From: Edwardsiella piscicida
GTDB taxonomy: Bacteria; Pseudomonadota; Gammaproteobacteria; Enterobacterales; Enterobacteriaceae
Reading direction: 5' to 3'
DNA length: 64,000 nucleotides
NCBI RefSeq assembly: GCF_001896205.1
Contig: NZ_MPNU01000001.1
Location: 1,460,427 to 1,524,426, forward strand
A program made the translations under genes and the position numbers. Shown in pieces: positions 7,416 to 16,150 of the stretch (position 1 is the first letter of the stretch; the number at the start of each line of letters is the position of its first letter). Below the pieces are notes generated by a model. It saw only the letters and a list, made by a program, of their open reading frames with translations. It was not told the DNA's origin and did not search any database.

Positions 7416-9533
7416 ATGAAATCTCTTTTTGCCAGCACCGCGCGCGGTCTCGAAGAACTACTGAAAAATGAACTGGAAGGGCTCGGTGCGCATGACTGCC
7501 AGATTGTCCAGGGTGGCGTGCATTTCAGGGGAGATGGGCGTTTGCTCTATCAGAGTCTGATGTGGAGCCGTCTGGCGTCGCGCATCATGCTGCCGCTGGG
7601 TGAGTTTAAGGTTTACAGCGATCTGGATCTGTACCTGGGCGTACAGGCGATCGATTGGCCGACGCTGTTTGGCATCGATAAGACCTTTGCGGTGCACTTC
7701 AGCGGCACCAATGAGGAGATCCGCAATACCCAGTATGGCGCCCTCAAGGTGAAGGATGCCATCGTTGACCGCTTTACGCGGAGCATCGATGCGCGTCCCA
7801 GCGTGGCCAAGCAGGATCCCGATATTCGCATCAGCGTCTATCTGCAGCGCGAAACGGCGATCGTATCGCTGGATCTCAGCGGCGATGGGCTGCATCAGCG
7901 CGGCTATCGCGATTTGACTGGCCAGGCGCCGCTGAAGGAGACGCTGGCGGCGGCCGTGGTGCTGCGCTCCGGCTGGCAGCCGGGTACGCCGATGGTCGAC
8001 CCGATGTGCGGTTCCGGCACGCTGCTGATCGAGGCGGCGATGATGGCATCCGATCGGGCGCCGGGGCTGCAGCGTGAGCGCTGGGGCTTTATGGGCTGGC
8101 TCGGTCACAACGCCGATCTGTGGCAGGAGGTACGCGTAGAGGCGCAGCGCCGCGCCCGTTTGGGGCTGGAGCAGACGACCTCGCGCTTCTTTGGCTACGA
8201 TCTCGATCGCCGCGTGCTGGAGATGGCGCGCGCTAACGCCCGTCGCGCCGGGGTGGCCGCCCTGATCACCTTTAACGGTGGCGATGTGGCTCAGCTGCAC
8301 AATCCGCTGCCGGAAGGGCCGAAGGGGACGGTGCTGAGCAACCCGCCCTATGGGGAGCGACTGGAGAGCGAACCGGCGCTGATCGCGCTGCACAACACGC
8401 TGGGGCGCATCATGAAGCGGGAGTTCGGTGGTTGGCAGCTGTCGCTGTTCAGCGCCTCGCCGGAGCTGTTGAGCTGTCTGCAGCTGCGCGCCGAGCGCCA
8501 GTTTAAGGCGAAGAATGGCCCGCTGGAGTGTGTCCAGAAGAACTACCGCCTGAGCGCGGCACCGCAGGCCGGCGGCGGCGAGGTGGCGCAGGACTATGCC
8601 AACCGTCTGCGTAAGAACCTGAAAAAGTTTGATAAGTGGGCGCGGCAAGAGGGGCTGACGTGCTACCGAGTCTACGATGCCGATCTGCCAGAGTACAACG
8701 TGGCGGTTGACCGCTACGGGGAAAAGATCGTGGTCCAGGAGTATGCGCCGCCGAAGAGCGTCGATGCGCAGAAGGCGCGCCAGCGTCTATTTGACGTGGT
8801 CAGCGTGACCCAGTCGGTGATGGGCGTTTCAGGCAATAATCTGATCCTGAAAACCCGTGAGCGGCAGAAGGGAAAAAGCCAGTATGAGAAGCTGGCGCAG
8901 AAGGGCGAATTCATGGAGGTCCATGAGTACGGTGCCCGTTTCTGGGTCAACCTGACCGACTATCTGGACAGCGGGCTGTTTATCGACCACCGCATTGCGC
9001 GTCGGATGCTGGGTGAGATGAGCCGCGGTAAGGACTTCCTGAACCTCTTCGCCTATACCGGCAGCGCCAGCGTGTACGCCGGGCTGGGCGGCGCGCGTTC
9101 GACCACCACGGTCGATATGTCCCGAACCTATCTGGAGTGGGCGGAGCGCAACCTGCGCCTGAATGGGCTGACCGGGCGTCAGCATCGCCTGGTTCAGGCG
9201 GACTGCCTGAGCTATCTGCACCACTGCGAGGATAAGTTCGATCTGATCTTTATCGATCCGCCGACCTTTTCCAACTCGAAGCGGATGGAAGGGACCTTTG
9301 ATGTGCAGCGCGATCACCTGGATCTGATGCGCGATCTGGCTCGGATACTGCGTCCGGGCGGCACTATCATGTTCTCCAACAACAAACGCGGTTTCAAAAT
9401 GGATCTGGCCGGGCTGGCGCAGCTGGGCCTGCAGGCGCAGGAGATCACCGAGCGCACGCTCTCTGCCGACTTTGCCCGTAACCGCCAGATCCACAATTGC
9501 TGGCTGGTGACCCACGCCGGCGAGGAGCAGTAA
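7416..9533 (+). CDS. rlmL: 23S rRNA m2G2445/m7G2069 methyltransferase RlmL (RlmKL)
   Basis: 705 residues, close to the 702 of E. coli. The N-terminal half has a THUMP RNA-binding domain (about 45-155), then the m2G methyltransferase with DPMCGSGT and SNPPYGERL. The C-terminal half is the RlmK m7G2069 methyltransferase with NLFAYTGS and [10 protein letters not shown]. It makes two modifications in the peptidyl-transferase region of 23S rRNA during 50S assembly. It lies 4 bases upstream of uup, as in E. coli. In E. coli ycbX precedes it; here ycbX is at 50 kb and in a different form. Confidence 0.96.
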   Translation: MKSLFASTARGLEELLKNELEGLGAHDCQIVQGGVHFRGDGRLLYQSLMWSRLASRIMLPLGEFKVYSDLDLYLGVQAIDWPTLFGIDKTFAVHFSGTNEEIRNTQYGALKVKDAIVDRFTRSIDARPSVAKQDPDIRISVYLQRETAIVSLDLSGDGLHQRGYRDLTGQAPLKETLAAAVVLRSGWQPGTPMVDPMCGSGTLLIEAAMMASDRAPGLQRERWGFMGWLGHNADLWQEVRVEAQRRARLGLEQTTSRFFGYDLDRRVLEMARANARRAGVAALITFNGGDVAQLHNPLPEGPKGTVLSNPPYGERLESEPALIALHNTLGRIMKREFGGWQLSLFSASPELLSCLQLRAERQFKAKNGPLECVQKNYRLSAAPQAGGGEVAQDYANRLRKNLKKFDKWARQEGLTCYRVYDADLPEYNVAVDRYGEKIVVQEYAPPKSVDAQKARQRLFDVVSVTQSVMGVSGNNLILKTRERQKGKSQYEKLAQKGEFMEVHEYGARFWVNLTDYLDSGLFIDHRIARRMLGEMSRGKDFLNLFAYTGSASVYAGLGGARSTTTVDMSRTYLEWAERNLRLNGLTGRQHRLVQADCLSYLHHCEDKFDLIFIDPPTFSNSKRMEGTFDVQRDHLDLMRDLARILRPGGTIMFSNNKRGFKMDLAGLAQLGLQAQEITERTLSADFARNRQIHNCWLVTHAGEEQ

Positions 9534-9537
9534 TTCC

Positions 9538-11451
9538 ATGTCTTTGATTAGTCTTTCCGGCGCCTGGCTCTCTTTTAGCGATGCGCCGCTGCTGGATAAT
9601 GCCGAGCTGCATATCGAGCCCAATGAGCGCGTCTGCCTGGTCGGACGCAACGGCGCGGGGAAATCGACCCTGCTGAAGATCCTGGGACGCGAGCTGGCGC
9701 TGGATGATGGGCGCGTCGTGTATGCGCAGGATTTGGTGGTGTCGCGTCTGCAGCAGGATCCACCGCGCGACGTCGCCGGTTCGGTATTCGACTTTGTGGC
9801 CGGCGGCGTGGCCGAACAGGCGCAGCATCTGCGCGATTACCATGAGCTGCTGCGCAAGGTCGAGCGCGATCCCAGCGAGCAGCACCTGCGTCAGCTGGCG
9901 GAGCTGCAGGAGCGGCTGGAGCACCAGGGTATCTGGCGTATGGATGCCCGCATTCGCGATGTGCTGACCAAGCTGGGTCTGGAGGCCGACAGTCCGCTCT
10001 CGGCGCTTTCCGGCGGCTGGCTGCGCAAGGCGGCGCTGGCGCGCGCGCTGGTGTGCGAGCCGGACGTCCTGCTGCTTGATGAGCCGACCAACCACCTGGA
10101 TATCGATACCATTACCTGGCTGGAGGGGTTCCTTAAGGAGTTTAACGGCAGCATCATCTTTATCTCCCATGACCGCGCCTTTATTCGCGCCATGGCGACG
10201 CGCATCGTCGACCTCGATCGCGGTAAGCTGGTCTCCTGGCCGGGAGACTATGACGCCTACCTGACCGGGAAGGAAGAGGCGCTGCGGGTGGAAGAGCTGC
10301 AAAACGCTGAGTTCGATCGCCGACTGGCGCAGGAGGAGGCGTGGATCCGTCAGGGGATCAAGGCGCGCCGTACCCGTAACGAGGGACGCGTGCGTGCGCT
10401 GAAGTCGATGCGTCAGGAGCATGCCCAGCGCCGGGCGCAGCAGGGGAACGCCAGGATGCAGGCCGAAGAGGCGCTGCGCTCTGGGAAAATCGTCTTCGAG
10501 CTGGAGAACGTCAGCTACCGCTGCGGCGATAAGACGCTGGTGCGTGACTTTTCCGGTCAGGTGCTGCGCGGCGATAAGATCGCCCTGGTCGGGGCCAACG
10601 GCTGCGGTAAAACCACGCTGCTGAAACTGATGCTCGGTCAGCTTAATCCGGACAGCGGCAGCGTGCGCTGCGGCACCAAGCTGGAGATCGCCTATTTCGA
10701 CCAGCACCGCGCCGAGCTGGATCCGGACAAGACGGTGATGGATAACCTGGCCGAGGGCAAGCAGGAGGTGATGGTCAACGGACGCGCTCGACACGTGCTG
10801 GGCTATCTGCAGGACTTCTTGTTCCATCCCAAGCGGGCGATGACGCCGGTGCGCGCGCTCTCCGGCGGGGAGCGTAACCGACTGTTGTTGGCGAGACTGT
10901 TCCTAAAACCGAGCAATTTGCTGGTGCTCGATGAACCTACCAACGATTTGGATATCGAAACGCTAGAGCTGCTGGAAGAGCTGGTTGCCAACTACCCGGG
11001 AACCGTGCTGCTGGTGAGCCACGATCGTCAGTTTGTCGATAACTGTGTGACCGACTGCTGGATCTTTGAGGGCGATGGCGTGATTGCCCGCTATACCGGC
11101 GGCTATGCCGATGCCCATCAGCAGCAGGCGGCTTCGCAGGCGCTGCGTCAGCCGGCGGCGTCGGATGCCGCACCGCAGGCGCTGAAGGCCGAGGCGAAAA
11201 CAGAGCGGCGTCGCAGCAGCAATAAGCTGAGCTACAATCAGTTAAGGGAGCTGGAGCAGCTGCCGCAGCAGATTGAGGCGCAGGAGGAGCAGCTCGCGGC
11301 CCTGCAGGCGCAGGTCGCCTCACCGGACTTCTTCTCTCTGCCGCACGGCGAGACGCAGCCGGTGCTGCAGGCGCTGGCGGAGTGCGAGCAGACGCTGGAA
11401 CAGGCGTATGCTCGCTGGGAATCCCTTGAAACGCAAAAAAATGCCAGCTGA
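9538..11451 (+). CDS. uup: ABC-F ATPase Uup
   Basis: 637 residues with two ABC domains. The first has Walker A GRNGAGKST at 36-44, signature LSGGW and LDEPTNHLD; the second has GANGCGKTT, LSGGERNR and LDEPTNDLD. A linker with basic heptads lies between them, and a C-terminal coiled coil of about 80 residues (LRELEQLPQQIEAQEE) binds DNA in E. coli Uup. ABC-F proteins act on ribosomes or DNA rather than in transport; Uup loss raises precise transposon excision. It overlaps no neighbour and is separated from pqiA by a terminator-like hairpin. Confidence 0.96.
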   Translation: MSLISLSGAWLSFSDAPLLDNAELHIEPNERVCLVGRNGAGKSTLLKILGRELALDDGRVVYAQDLVVSRLQQDPPRDVAGSVFDFVAGGVAEQAQHLRDYHELLRKVERDPSEQHLRQLAELQERLEHQGIWRMDARIRDVLTKLGLEADSPLSALSGGWLRKAALARALVCEPDVLLLDEPTNHLDIDTITWLEGFLKEFNGSIIFISHDRAFIRAMATRIVDLDRGKLVSWPGDYDAYLTGKEEALRVEELQNAEFDRRLAQEEAWIRQGIKARRTRNEGRVRALKSMRQEHAQRRAQQGNARMQAEEALRSGKIVFELENVSYRCGDKTLVRDFSGQVLRGDKIALVGANGCGKTTLLKLMLGQLNPDSGSVRCGTKLEIAYFDQHRAELDPDKTVMDNLAEGKQEVMVNGRARHVLGYLQDFLFHPKRAMTPVRALSGGERNRLLLARLFLKPSNLLVLDEPTNDLDIETLELLEELVANYPGTVLLVSHDRQFVDNCVTDCWIFEGDGVIARYTGGYADAHQQQAASQALRQPAASDAAPQALKAEAKTERRRSSNKLSYNQLRELEQLPQQIEAQEEQLAALQAQVASPDFFSLPHGETQPVLQALAECEQTLEQAYARWESLETQKNAS

Positions 11452-11480
11452 TTGAGGCTATAGTCGCAGGGATAATCATC

Positions 11481-11520
11481 AGCCTGATGGCTGCCAGCGT
11501 GCAGCGTATCAGGCTTTTTT
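11481..11520 (+). terminator. Terminator between uup and pqiA
   Basis: Stem AGCCTGAT (11481-11488) with ATCAGGCT (11508-11515), a loop containing a small second hairpin, then a run of six T. It lies 30 bases after the uup stop and just before pqiA, so pqiABC probably has its own promoter or receives partial read-through. Confidence 0.7.
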
Positions 11521-11536
11521 ATAACCGGATAATCTA

Positions 11537-12790
11537 ATGTGCAGTCAACAGGATTCGGAAAACGCCCATATGCTGTGCCCGCAGTGCGACATGCTGGTTG
11601 CGCTGCCTCGGTTGACCTGGGGCACCAAGAGCGTATGTCCGCGCTGCGGTACGACGCTGGCAATGCGCTGGCGGCATCCGCATCTGCAGCCGGCGCTGTA
11701 TGCGGCCAGCGCGCTGTTTCTTTTAGCGGTGGCTAACCTGTTTTCATTCGTCACGATGTCGGTGGCCGGGATCAGCAATGCCATTACGTTGATCCAGATC
11801 CCCGGCATGCTGATGTCTGAAAACTACGTCAGTATCGCCACGCTGTTTATGATCTTTGTACAGGTGATCCCCGCATTTTGTATGGTGGTGATCATCCTAC
11901 TGTGTCTACGGGTGCCGCTGCCGGCGATGCTCAGGGTGGGGCTGGCGCGGGTCCTGCTGCAGTGCCGCGCCTGGTGTATGGTGGAGATTTTTCTCGCCGG
12001 CGTGCTGGTCAGCTTTGTTAAGCTGATGGCGTATGGCGACGTGGGGGTCGGCAGCAGTTTTTGGGCCTACTGCCTGTTTTGCCTGCTTCAGGTCCGCGCA
12101 TTCCAGATGGTGGATCGCCGGCTGCTGTGGGATGACATCGCTGCGGCGCCGCCCTGTGATCTGCCGCAGCGCTGCGGCGAAACCGGGCTGCGACAGGGGC
12201 TGCGTTCCTGTGCCTGCTGTACGGCGATCCTGCCAGCGGATCAGCATCAGTGTCCGCGCTGCCTGACGACGGGCTATGCCCGGCGGCGCAATAGTCTGCA
12301 GTGGACGCTGTCGCTGCTGGTGACGGCGCTGCTGCTGTATATCCCGGCTAATCTGCTGCCGATCATGGTCACCCAGGCGCTGGGCAGTAAGCTGACCTCG
12401 ACCATTATGGCCGGGGTGATCCTGCTGTGGGGCGAGGGCTCATACCCGGTAGCGATGGTGATCTTCATCGCCAGCATCATGGTGCCGTCGCTGAAGATCC
12501 TGTCCATCGCCTGGCTGTGCTGGGCATCGCGCCACGGCGCCGGGCGGGACAGTGAGCGCATGCACGTTATTTATGAGATTGTCGAGTTTGTCGGCCGCTG
12601 GTCGATGATCGACGTATTTGTGATCGCGGTGCTCTCGTCGCTGGTAAGCATGGGGCGTTTAATGAGTATTTATCCGGATATCGGCGCCATTCTGTTTGCC
12701 GCCGTGGTCATTATTACCATGATTTCCGCCATGGTGTTTGATCCCCGGTTGCTGTGGGATCGCGAGAGCAGAGTACCAACAGGGGAGTAG
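11537..12790 (+). CDS. pqiA: PqiA inner-membrane protein of the PqiABC lipid transport system
   Basis: 417 residues, the same length as E. coli PqiA. Two homologous halves each start with a zinc-finger-like cysteine pair (CPQC and CPRCG near the N-terminus; CACC and CPRC near residue 225), followed by four membrane helices. It is the inner-membrane partner of the MCE protein PqiB and is induced by SoxRS under paraquat in E. coli. It is the first gene of pqiABC, 6 bases ahead of pqiB. No soxbox could be assigned with confidence. Confidence 0.95.
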   Translation: MCSQQDSENAHMLCPQCDMLVALPRLTWGTKSVCPRCGTTLAMRWRHPHLQPALYAASALFLLAVANLFSFVTMSVAGISNAITLIQIPGMLMSENYVSIATLFMIFVQVIPAFCMVVIILLCLRVPLPAMLRVGLARVLLQCRAWCMVEIFLAGVLVSFVKLMAYGDVGVGSSFWAYCLFCLLQVRAFQMVDRRLLWDDIAAAPPCDLPQRCGETGLRQGLRSCACCTAILPADQHQCPRCLTTGYARRRNSLQWTLSLLVTALLLYIPANLLPIMVTQALGSKLTSTIMAGVILLWGEGSYPVAMVIFIASIMVPSLKILSIAWLCWASRHGAGRDSERMHVIYEIVEFVGRWSMIDVFVIAVLSSLVSMGRLMSIYPDIGAILFAAVVIITMISAMVFDPRLLWDRESRVPTGE

Positions 12791-12796
12791 GGGTAA

Positions 12797-14440
12797 TTGA
12801 AGGTGGATGAACAAACAACGGCTAAAATCGAGCGTATCAAGCGCTGGTCACCGGTCTGGATTATTCCCATCCTGACCGCGCTGATCGGCGCCTGGATTAT
12901 TTTTTACCACTTCAGCCATCAGGGGCCGGAGGTCACGCTGATAACCCAAAACGCTGAGGGCATCATCGCTGGGAAAACGGCGATCAAGAGCCGCAGCGTG
13001 GACGTCGGTACGGTGGAGAGCGTGACGCTGAGCGATAACCTGAATCAGGTGATCGTCAAGGCGCGGCTGCAAACCGGCATGGAGAAGCTACTGCGCAAGG
13101 ATAGCGTATTCTGGGTGGTGAAGCCGCAGGTTGGCCGTGAAGGGATCTCAGGCCTGGGGACGCTGCTGTCCGGCGCCTATATCGGCCTGCAGCCGGGATC
13201 GAGCGATAGCGAGCAGCATGAGTTCAACCTGCTGGATCAGCCGCCGCTGGCGCCGCCGGATGCCAAGGGCATCCGCATCATGCTGGTCAGCGATAAGGCC
13301 GGTCAGCTGAATCCTGGCGATCCGGTGCTGTTCCGCGGTTTGCGCGTGGGGTCGGTGGAGACCAGTGGGTTTGATACCAAGGCGCGGAAGATCACCTATC
13401 AGCTGTTTATCGCGGCGCCGTATGACACGCTGGTGACCGAAAACGTCCGCTTCTGGGTGGACAGCGGGATTTCCTTCGATGTGTCGGCGCAGGGAATGCG
13501 GGTGCAGATGGGGTCGCTGGCGACGCTGCTGAGCGGCGGCGTCAGCTTCGACGTGCCGCAGGGCCTGACGCCAGGCAAGGAGGTGGCTAACCTGAGCGAC
13601 TATATTCTGTACGATAACCAGAATAGCATTCAGGATTCGCTCTACACCGAGCACTTTGATGTGCTGATGTTCTTTGCCGATTCGATTCGCGGCCTGCAGG
13701 CCGGGGCGCCGGTGGAGTTCCGCGGTATCCGGCTGGGAACCGTGGCGCAGGTGCCTTACTATGTGAAAGGGCTGGATCAGCGTCTGGATGCCAACTACCG
13801 CATTCCGGTGCTGGTGCATATTGAGCCTGAGCGCATTGAAGAGAACATGGGTGACAACTTTGACCTGCGCCAGCATTTGCTGGGGATCCGCCACAGCGGT
13901 CTGCGCGCGGCGCTGAAGTCGAGCAACCTGATCACCGGTGCGCTGTATATCGATCTGGACTTCTACCCCAATGCCAAGCCGTGGAAAGGCCCTGACGTCA
14001 TCAACGGGATCCCGATTATGCCGACGGTGAGCGGCGGGCTGGCACAGCTGCAGCAGAAGGTCACGGCGGTGCTGGATAAGCTGAATGCGCTGCCGCTGGA
14101 GCCGATGATCTCGGCGGCGACAGGGGCGCTGAAGACCAGCCAGGGGACGATGCTGAAGACGCAGGAGACGCTGCGGCAGCTGAATAATATTCTGTCCAGC
14201 AAGGCGATGCAGTCGCTGCCGAGCGATCTGCAGCGCTCGCTGATCGAGCTGAATCGAACCATCAAGGGGATTCAGCCGGGCTCTCCGGCCTATAACCAGA
14301 TGGTGAGCGACATGCAGCATTTGGACCAGGTGCTGCGCGAGCTGCAGCCGGTGCTGCGCACCCTGAATCAGAAGAGCAACGCGCTGGTGTTTGAGGCACC
14401 GGCGGGTAAAGATCCGCATCCCAAGGGAGCCAAACCATGA
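12797..14440 (+). CDS. pqiB: MCE-domain protein PqiB
   Basis: About 547 residues: one N-terminal membrane anchor (about 20-40, WIIPILTALIGAW), three MCE domains (about 45-400) that form stacked hexameric rings, and a long C-terminal helical region that builds the periplasmic needle. PqiB bridges inner and outer membranes for lipid traffic. The start is uncertain: TTG at 12797 is only 3 bases after AGGGG, whereas GTG at 12803 has better spacing. The stop overlaps the pqiC start by 4 bases, so translation is coupled. Confidence 0.95.
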   Translation: MKVDEQTTAKIERIKRWSPVWIIPILTALIGAWIIFYHFSHQGPEVTLITQNAEGIIAGKTAIKSRSVDVGTVESVTLSDNLNQVIVKARLQTGMEKLLRKDSVFWVVKPQVGREGISGLGTLLSGAYIGLQPGSSDSEQHEFNLLDQPPLAPPDAKGIRIMLVSDKAGQLNPGDPVLFRGLRVGSVETSGFDTKARKITYQLFIAAPYDTLVTENVRFWVDSGISFDVSAQGMRVQMGSLATLLSGGVSFDVPQGLTPGKEVANLSDYILYDNQNSIQDSLYTEHFDVLMFFADSIRGLQAGAPVEFRGIRLGTVAQVPYYVKGLDQRLDANYRIPVLVHIEPERIEENMGDNFDLRQHLLGIRHSGLRAALKSSNLITGALYIDLDFYPNAKPWKGPDVINGIPIMPTVSGGLAQLQQKVTAVLDKLNALPLEPMISAATGALKTSQGTMLKTQETLRQLNNILSSKAMQSLPSDLQRSLIELNRTIKGIQPGSPAYNQMVSDMQHLDQVLRELQPVLRTLNQKSNALVFEAPAGKDPHPKGAKP

Positions 14441-15003
14441 AGAGAGGGATGATGCTGTTGGCGGTACTGGCGCTGAGCGCCTGTAGCGCGAGCGATCAGA
14501 AGTCTTACTATCAGCTGCCGACGACGTCGGCGGCCAAAGCCAGCGTAGTCCAGACGGCGCCACAGGCGCGCCAGCTATGGGTGCAGCCGGTGAACGTCAC
14601 CGATCTGCTCGGGGGAATGGGGGTGGTCTACCAGCAGAACGATGTGCAGTTCGTGACGGCCAGCAATAACCTGTGGGCCAGTCCGTTGGCCCAGCAGCTG
14701 ACCCAGTCGCTGGTGGCCGGCCTCAGCGCCGGGATGCCCGGGTGGCTGGTGTCAGCTCAGCCGCTGGAGATGGGACAGGATACCCTGACCGTTAACGTCA
14801 ACGCGTTCTATGGACGCTATGACGGTAAGGTGGTGGTGGCCGGGGAGTGGCTGCTGAGCCACCAGGGGACGCTGACGCAGAAGGCGTTCCACATCGTGCT
14901 CCCGCAGCAGGGGAATGGCTATGATGCGCTGGTGCGCACCCTGGCGCAGGGGTGGCAGCAGGAGATCGCCAGCATGGCCGGCCAGATAGCCCACGCCAAC
15001 TAA
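14437..15003 (+). CDS. pqiC: Outer-membrane lipoprotein PqiC
   Basis: 188 residues with a type II signal sequence; the lipobox LSAC puts the lipidated cysteine near residue 16. The residue after it is Ser, compatible with outer-membrane sorting by Lol. The body is the ABC-type transport auxiliary (DUF330-like) domain that docks the PqiB needle at the outer membrane. The ATG overlaps the pqiB stop codon. It is followed by a strong terminator. Confidence 0.93.
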   Translation: MKRGMMLLAVLALSACSASDQKSYYQLPTTSAAKASVVQTAPQARQLWVQPVNVTDLLGGMGVVYQQNDVQFVTASNNLWASPLAQQLTQSLVAGLSAGMPGWLVSAQPLEMGQDTLTVNVNAFYGRYDGKVVVAGEWLLSHQGTLTQKAFHIVLPQQGNGYDALVRTLAQGWQQEIASMAGQIAHAN

Positions 15004-15027
15004 AATGCGTTACCGCGTGTAAAAGCC

Positions 15028-15066
15028 GCGCCCCTTGCCGACAAAGGCGAGGGGCGTTTTTTTTTG
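15028..15066 (+). terminator. Terminator of pqiABC
   Basis: Stem CGCCCCTTGCC with GGCGAGGGGCG around a 6-base loop, followed by a run of nine T. It lies 25 bases after pqiC. Confidence 0.88.
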
Positions 15067-15259
15067 AGATCCCTCAGTGAATTACGCTATCACCCCGGCC
15101 TGGAGTCGAAAATATGATCGCGACTTTAGCGCGGAATTGTGACGGGTGGATAATTTTTCACCATTGACCCAACGGGTAAAAGTGGCTATTGGTTAAGGGT
15201 GGCAGCGTACGCTGACCACTGTTTTCTTTCCACCAGCGTAATTATGAGGGAAAAAAGGC

Positions 15260-15433
15260 ATGAAGAGACAGAAACGCGATCGTCTGGAAAGGGCGCAGGC
15301 CCGTGGCTATCAAGCGGGTATTGCTGGTCGTTCCAAGGAGCTTTGTCCTTATCATTCTCTGGACGCTCGTTCCTACTGGCTGGGAGGCTGGCGGCAGGCC
15401 ATGGAAGACAGGTCTCTGGTCGCGGTAGCGTAG
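15260..15433 (+). CDS. rmf: Ribosome modulation factor RMF
   Basis: 57 residues beginning MKRQKRDRLERA, nearly identical to E. coli RMF through GYQAGIAGRSKE and WLGGWR. It binds near the 16S rRNA 3' end and pairs 70S ribosomes into inactive 100S dimers in stationary phase. The correct frame is the one starting at 15260; an overlapping longer frame here is spurious. It stands alone between pqiC and fabA, as in E. coli, with its own terminator. Expression is expected to respond to ppGpp and CRP, which the sequence alone does not show. Confidence 0.95.
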   Translation: MKRQKRDRLERAQARGYQAGIAGRSKELCPYHSLDARSYWLGGWRQAMEDRSLVAVA

Positions 15434-15456
15434 TACTCCCCACACAATTCGAGCGT

Positions 15457-15482
15457 AAAAACCCCCCGCGTCGGGGGTTTTT
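15457..15482 (+). terminator. Terminator of rmf
   Basis: Stem AAAAACCCCC with GGGGGTTTTT around a CGCGTC-type loop, ending in a T-run. It lies 23 bases after the rmf stop. Confidence 0.85.
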
Positions 15483-15502
15483 ACATGAGGCCCTACGGCG
15501 TA

Positions 15503-15539
15503 GACATAAAAAAACGCAGCGAGGCTGCGTTTTGTCTAC
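15503..15539 (-). terminator. Terminator of fabA
   Basis: On the minus strand AAAACGCAGC pairs with GCTGCGTTTT around a short loop and is followed by a run of T. It lies 20 bases beyond the fabA stop codon. The stem is symmetrical, so it may also stop rmf transcripts. Confidence 0.82.
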
Positions 15540-15558
15540 CCGGCGATGACGCGCGGAT

Positions 15559-16077
15559 TTAGAAGGCGCTGGTGTCTTTGAACAGGCCGACCTTCAGATC
15601 GCTGGCGGTGTAGATAAGCTTGCCGTCGACCAGAACTTCGCCGTCGGCCATCCCCATGATCAGCTTGCGGTTGATAACGCGTTTAAAGTGAATGCGGTAG
15701 GTCACTTTCTTGGCCGTCGGCAGTACCTGACCGGTGAATTTGACCTCGCCGACGCCCAGCGCACGGCCTTTGCCTTCGCCGCCCAGCCAGCCGAGATAGA
15801 AACCGACCAGCTGCCACATGGCATCCAGGCCGAGGCAGCCCGGCATCACCGGATCGCCAACGAAGTGGCAGGCGAAAAACCACAGGTCCGGATTGATATC
15901 CAGCTCGGCTTCGACATAGCCTTTGTTGTGATTACCGCCGTCCTCGGTCATTTTGATGACGCGATCCATCATCAGCATGTTGCCTGACGGCAGCGGCGGC
16001 CCGCCGGCGCCAAACAGTTCTCCACGACCGGATGCTTCCAGATCCGCTTTGGTATAGGACTCGCGTTTATCTACCAT
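15559..16077 (-). CDS. fabA: Beta-hydroxydecanoyl-ACP dehydratase/isomerase FabA
   Basis: 172 residues, the usual length. The hot-dog fold active site is visible: the His in [13 protein letters not shown] and the Asp in GLDAMWQL, about 14 residues later. FabA dehydrates 3-hydroxydecanoyl-ACP and isomerises the trans-2 to cis-3 enoyl chain, which is the entry into unsaturated fatty acid synthesis. FabR and FadR sites lie directly upstream, overlapping the end of lonB, giving repression by unsaturated acyl thioesters and activation by FadR. Confidence 0.97.
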   Translation of the reverse strand: MVDKRESYTKADLEASGRGELFGAGGPPLPSGNMLMMDRVIKMTEDGGNHNKGYVEAELDINPDLWFFACHFVGDPVMPGCLGLDAMWQLVGFYLGWLGGEGKGRALGVGEVKFTGQVLPTAKKVTYRIHFKRVINRKLIMGMADGEVLVDGKLIYTASDLKVGLFKDTSAF

Positions 16078-16115
16078 AATTCTCGTCAGCCTTTATTCAG
16101 TGAGATGACCATCTT

Positions 16116-16133
16116 AGCTAACAGGTGTACGCT
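16116..16133 (-). promoter_or_regulatory. FabR operator of fabA
   Basis: Reading towards fabA, AGCGTACA-CC-TGTTAGCT forms an 18-base imperfect palindrome, as I recall the FabR site of E. coli fabA. It lies about 40 bases upstream of the start codon, where it would overlap the promoter. Confidence 0.72.
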
Positions 16134-16150
16134 GAACAAGTCCGATCAGC
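16134..16150 (-). promoter_or_regulatory. FadR activator site of fabA
   Basis: Seventeen bases reading GCTGATCGGACTTGTTC towards fabA fit the FadR consensus and directly abut the FabR site, the E. coli arrangement. The first bases overlap the lonB stop codon. Confidence 0.65.

Noticed and set aside
7458-8648. 396-codon minus-strand frame under rlmL
   Set aside because: Antisense shadow of a well-supported gene; arginine/glutamine/leucine composition is typical of the reverse of GC-rich coding DNA.
15199-15549. 116-codon plus-strand frame over the rmf locus
   Set aside because: The true rmf is in another frame (15260-15433) with near-identity to E. coli RMF; the long frame crosses its terminator.
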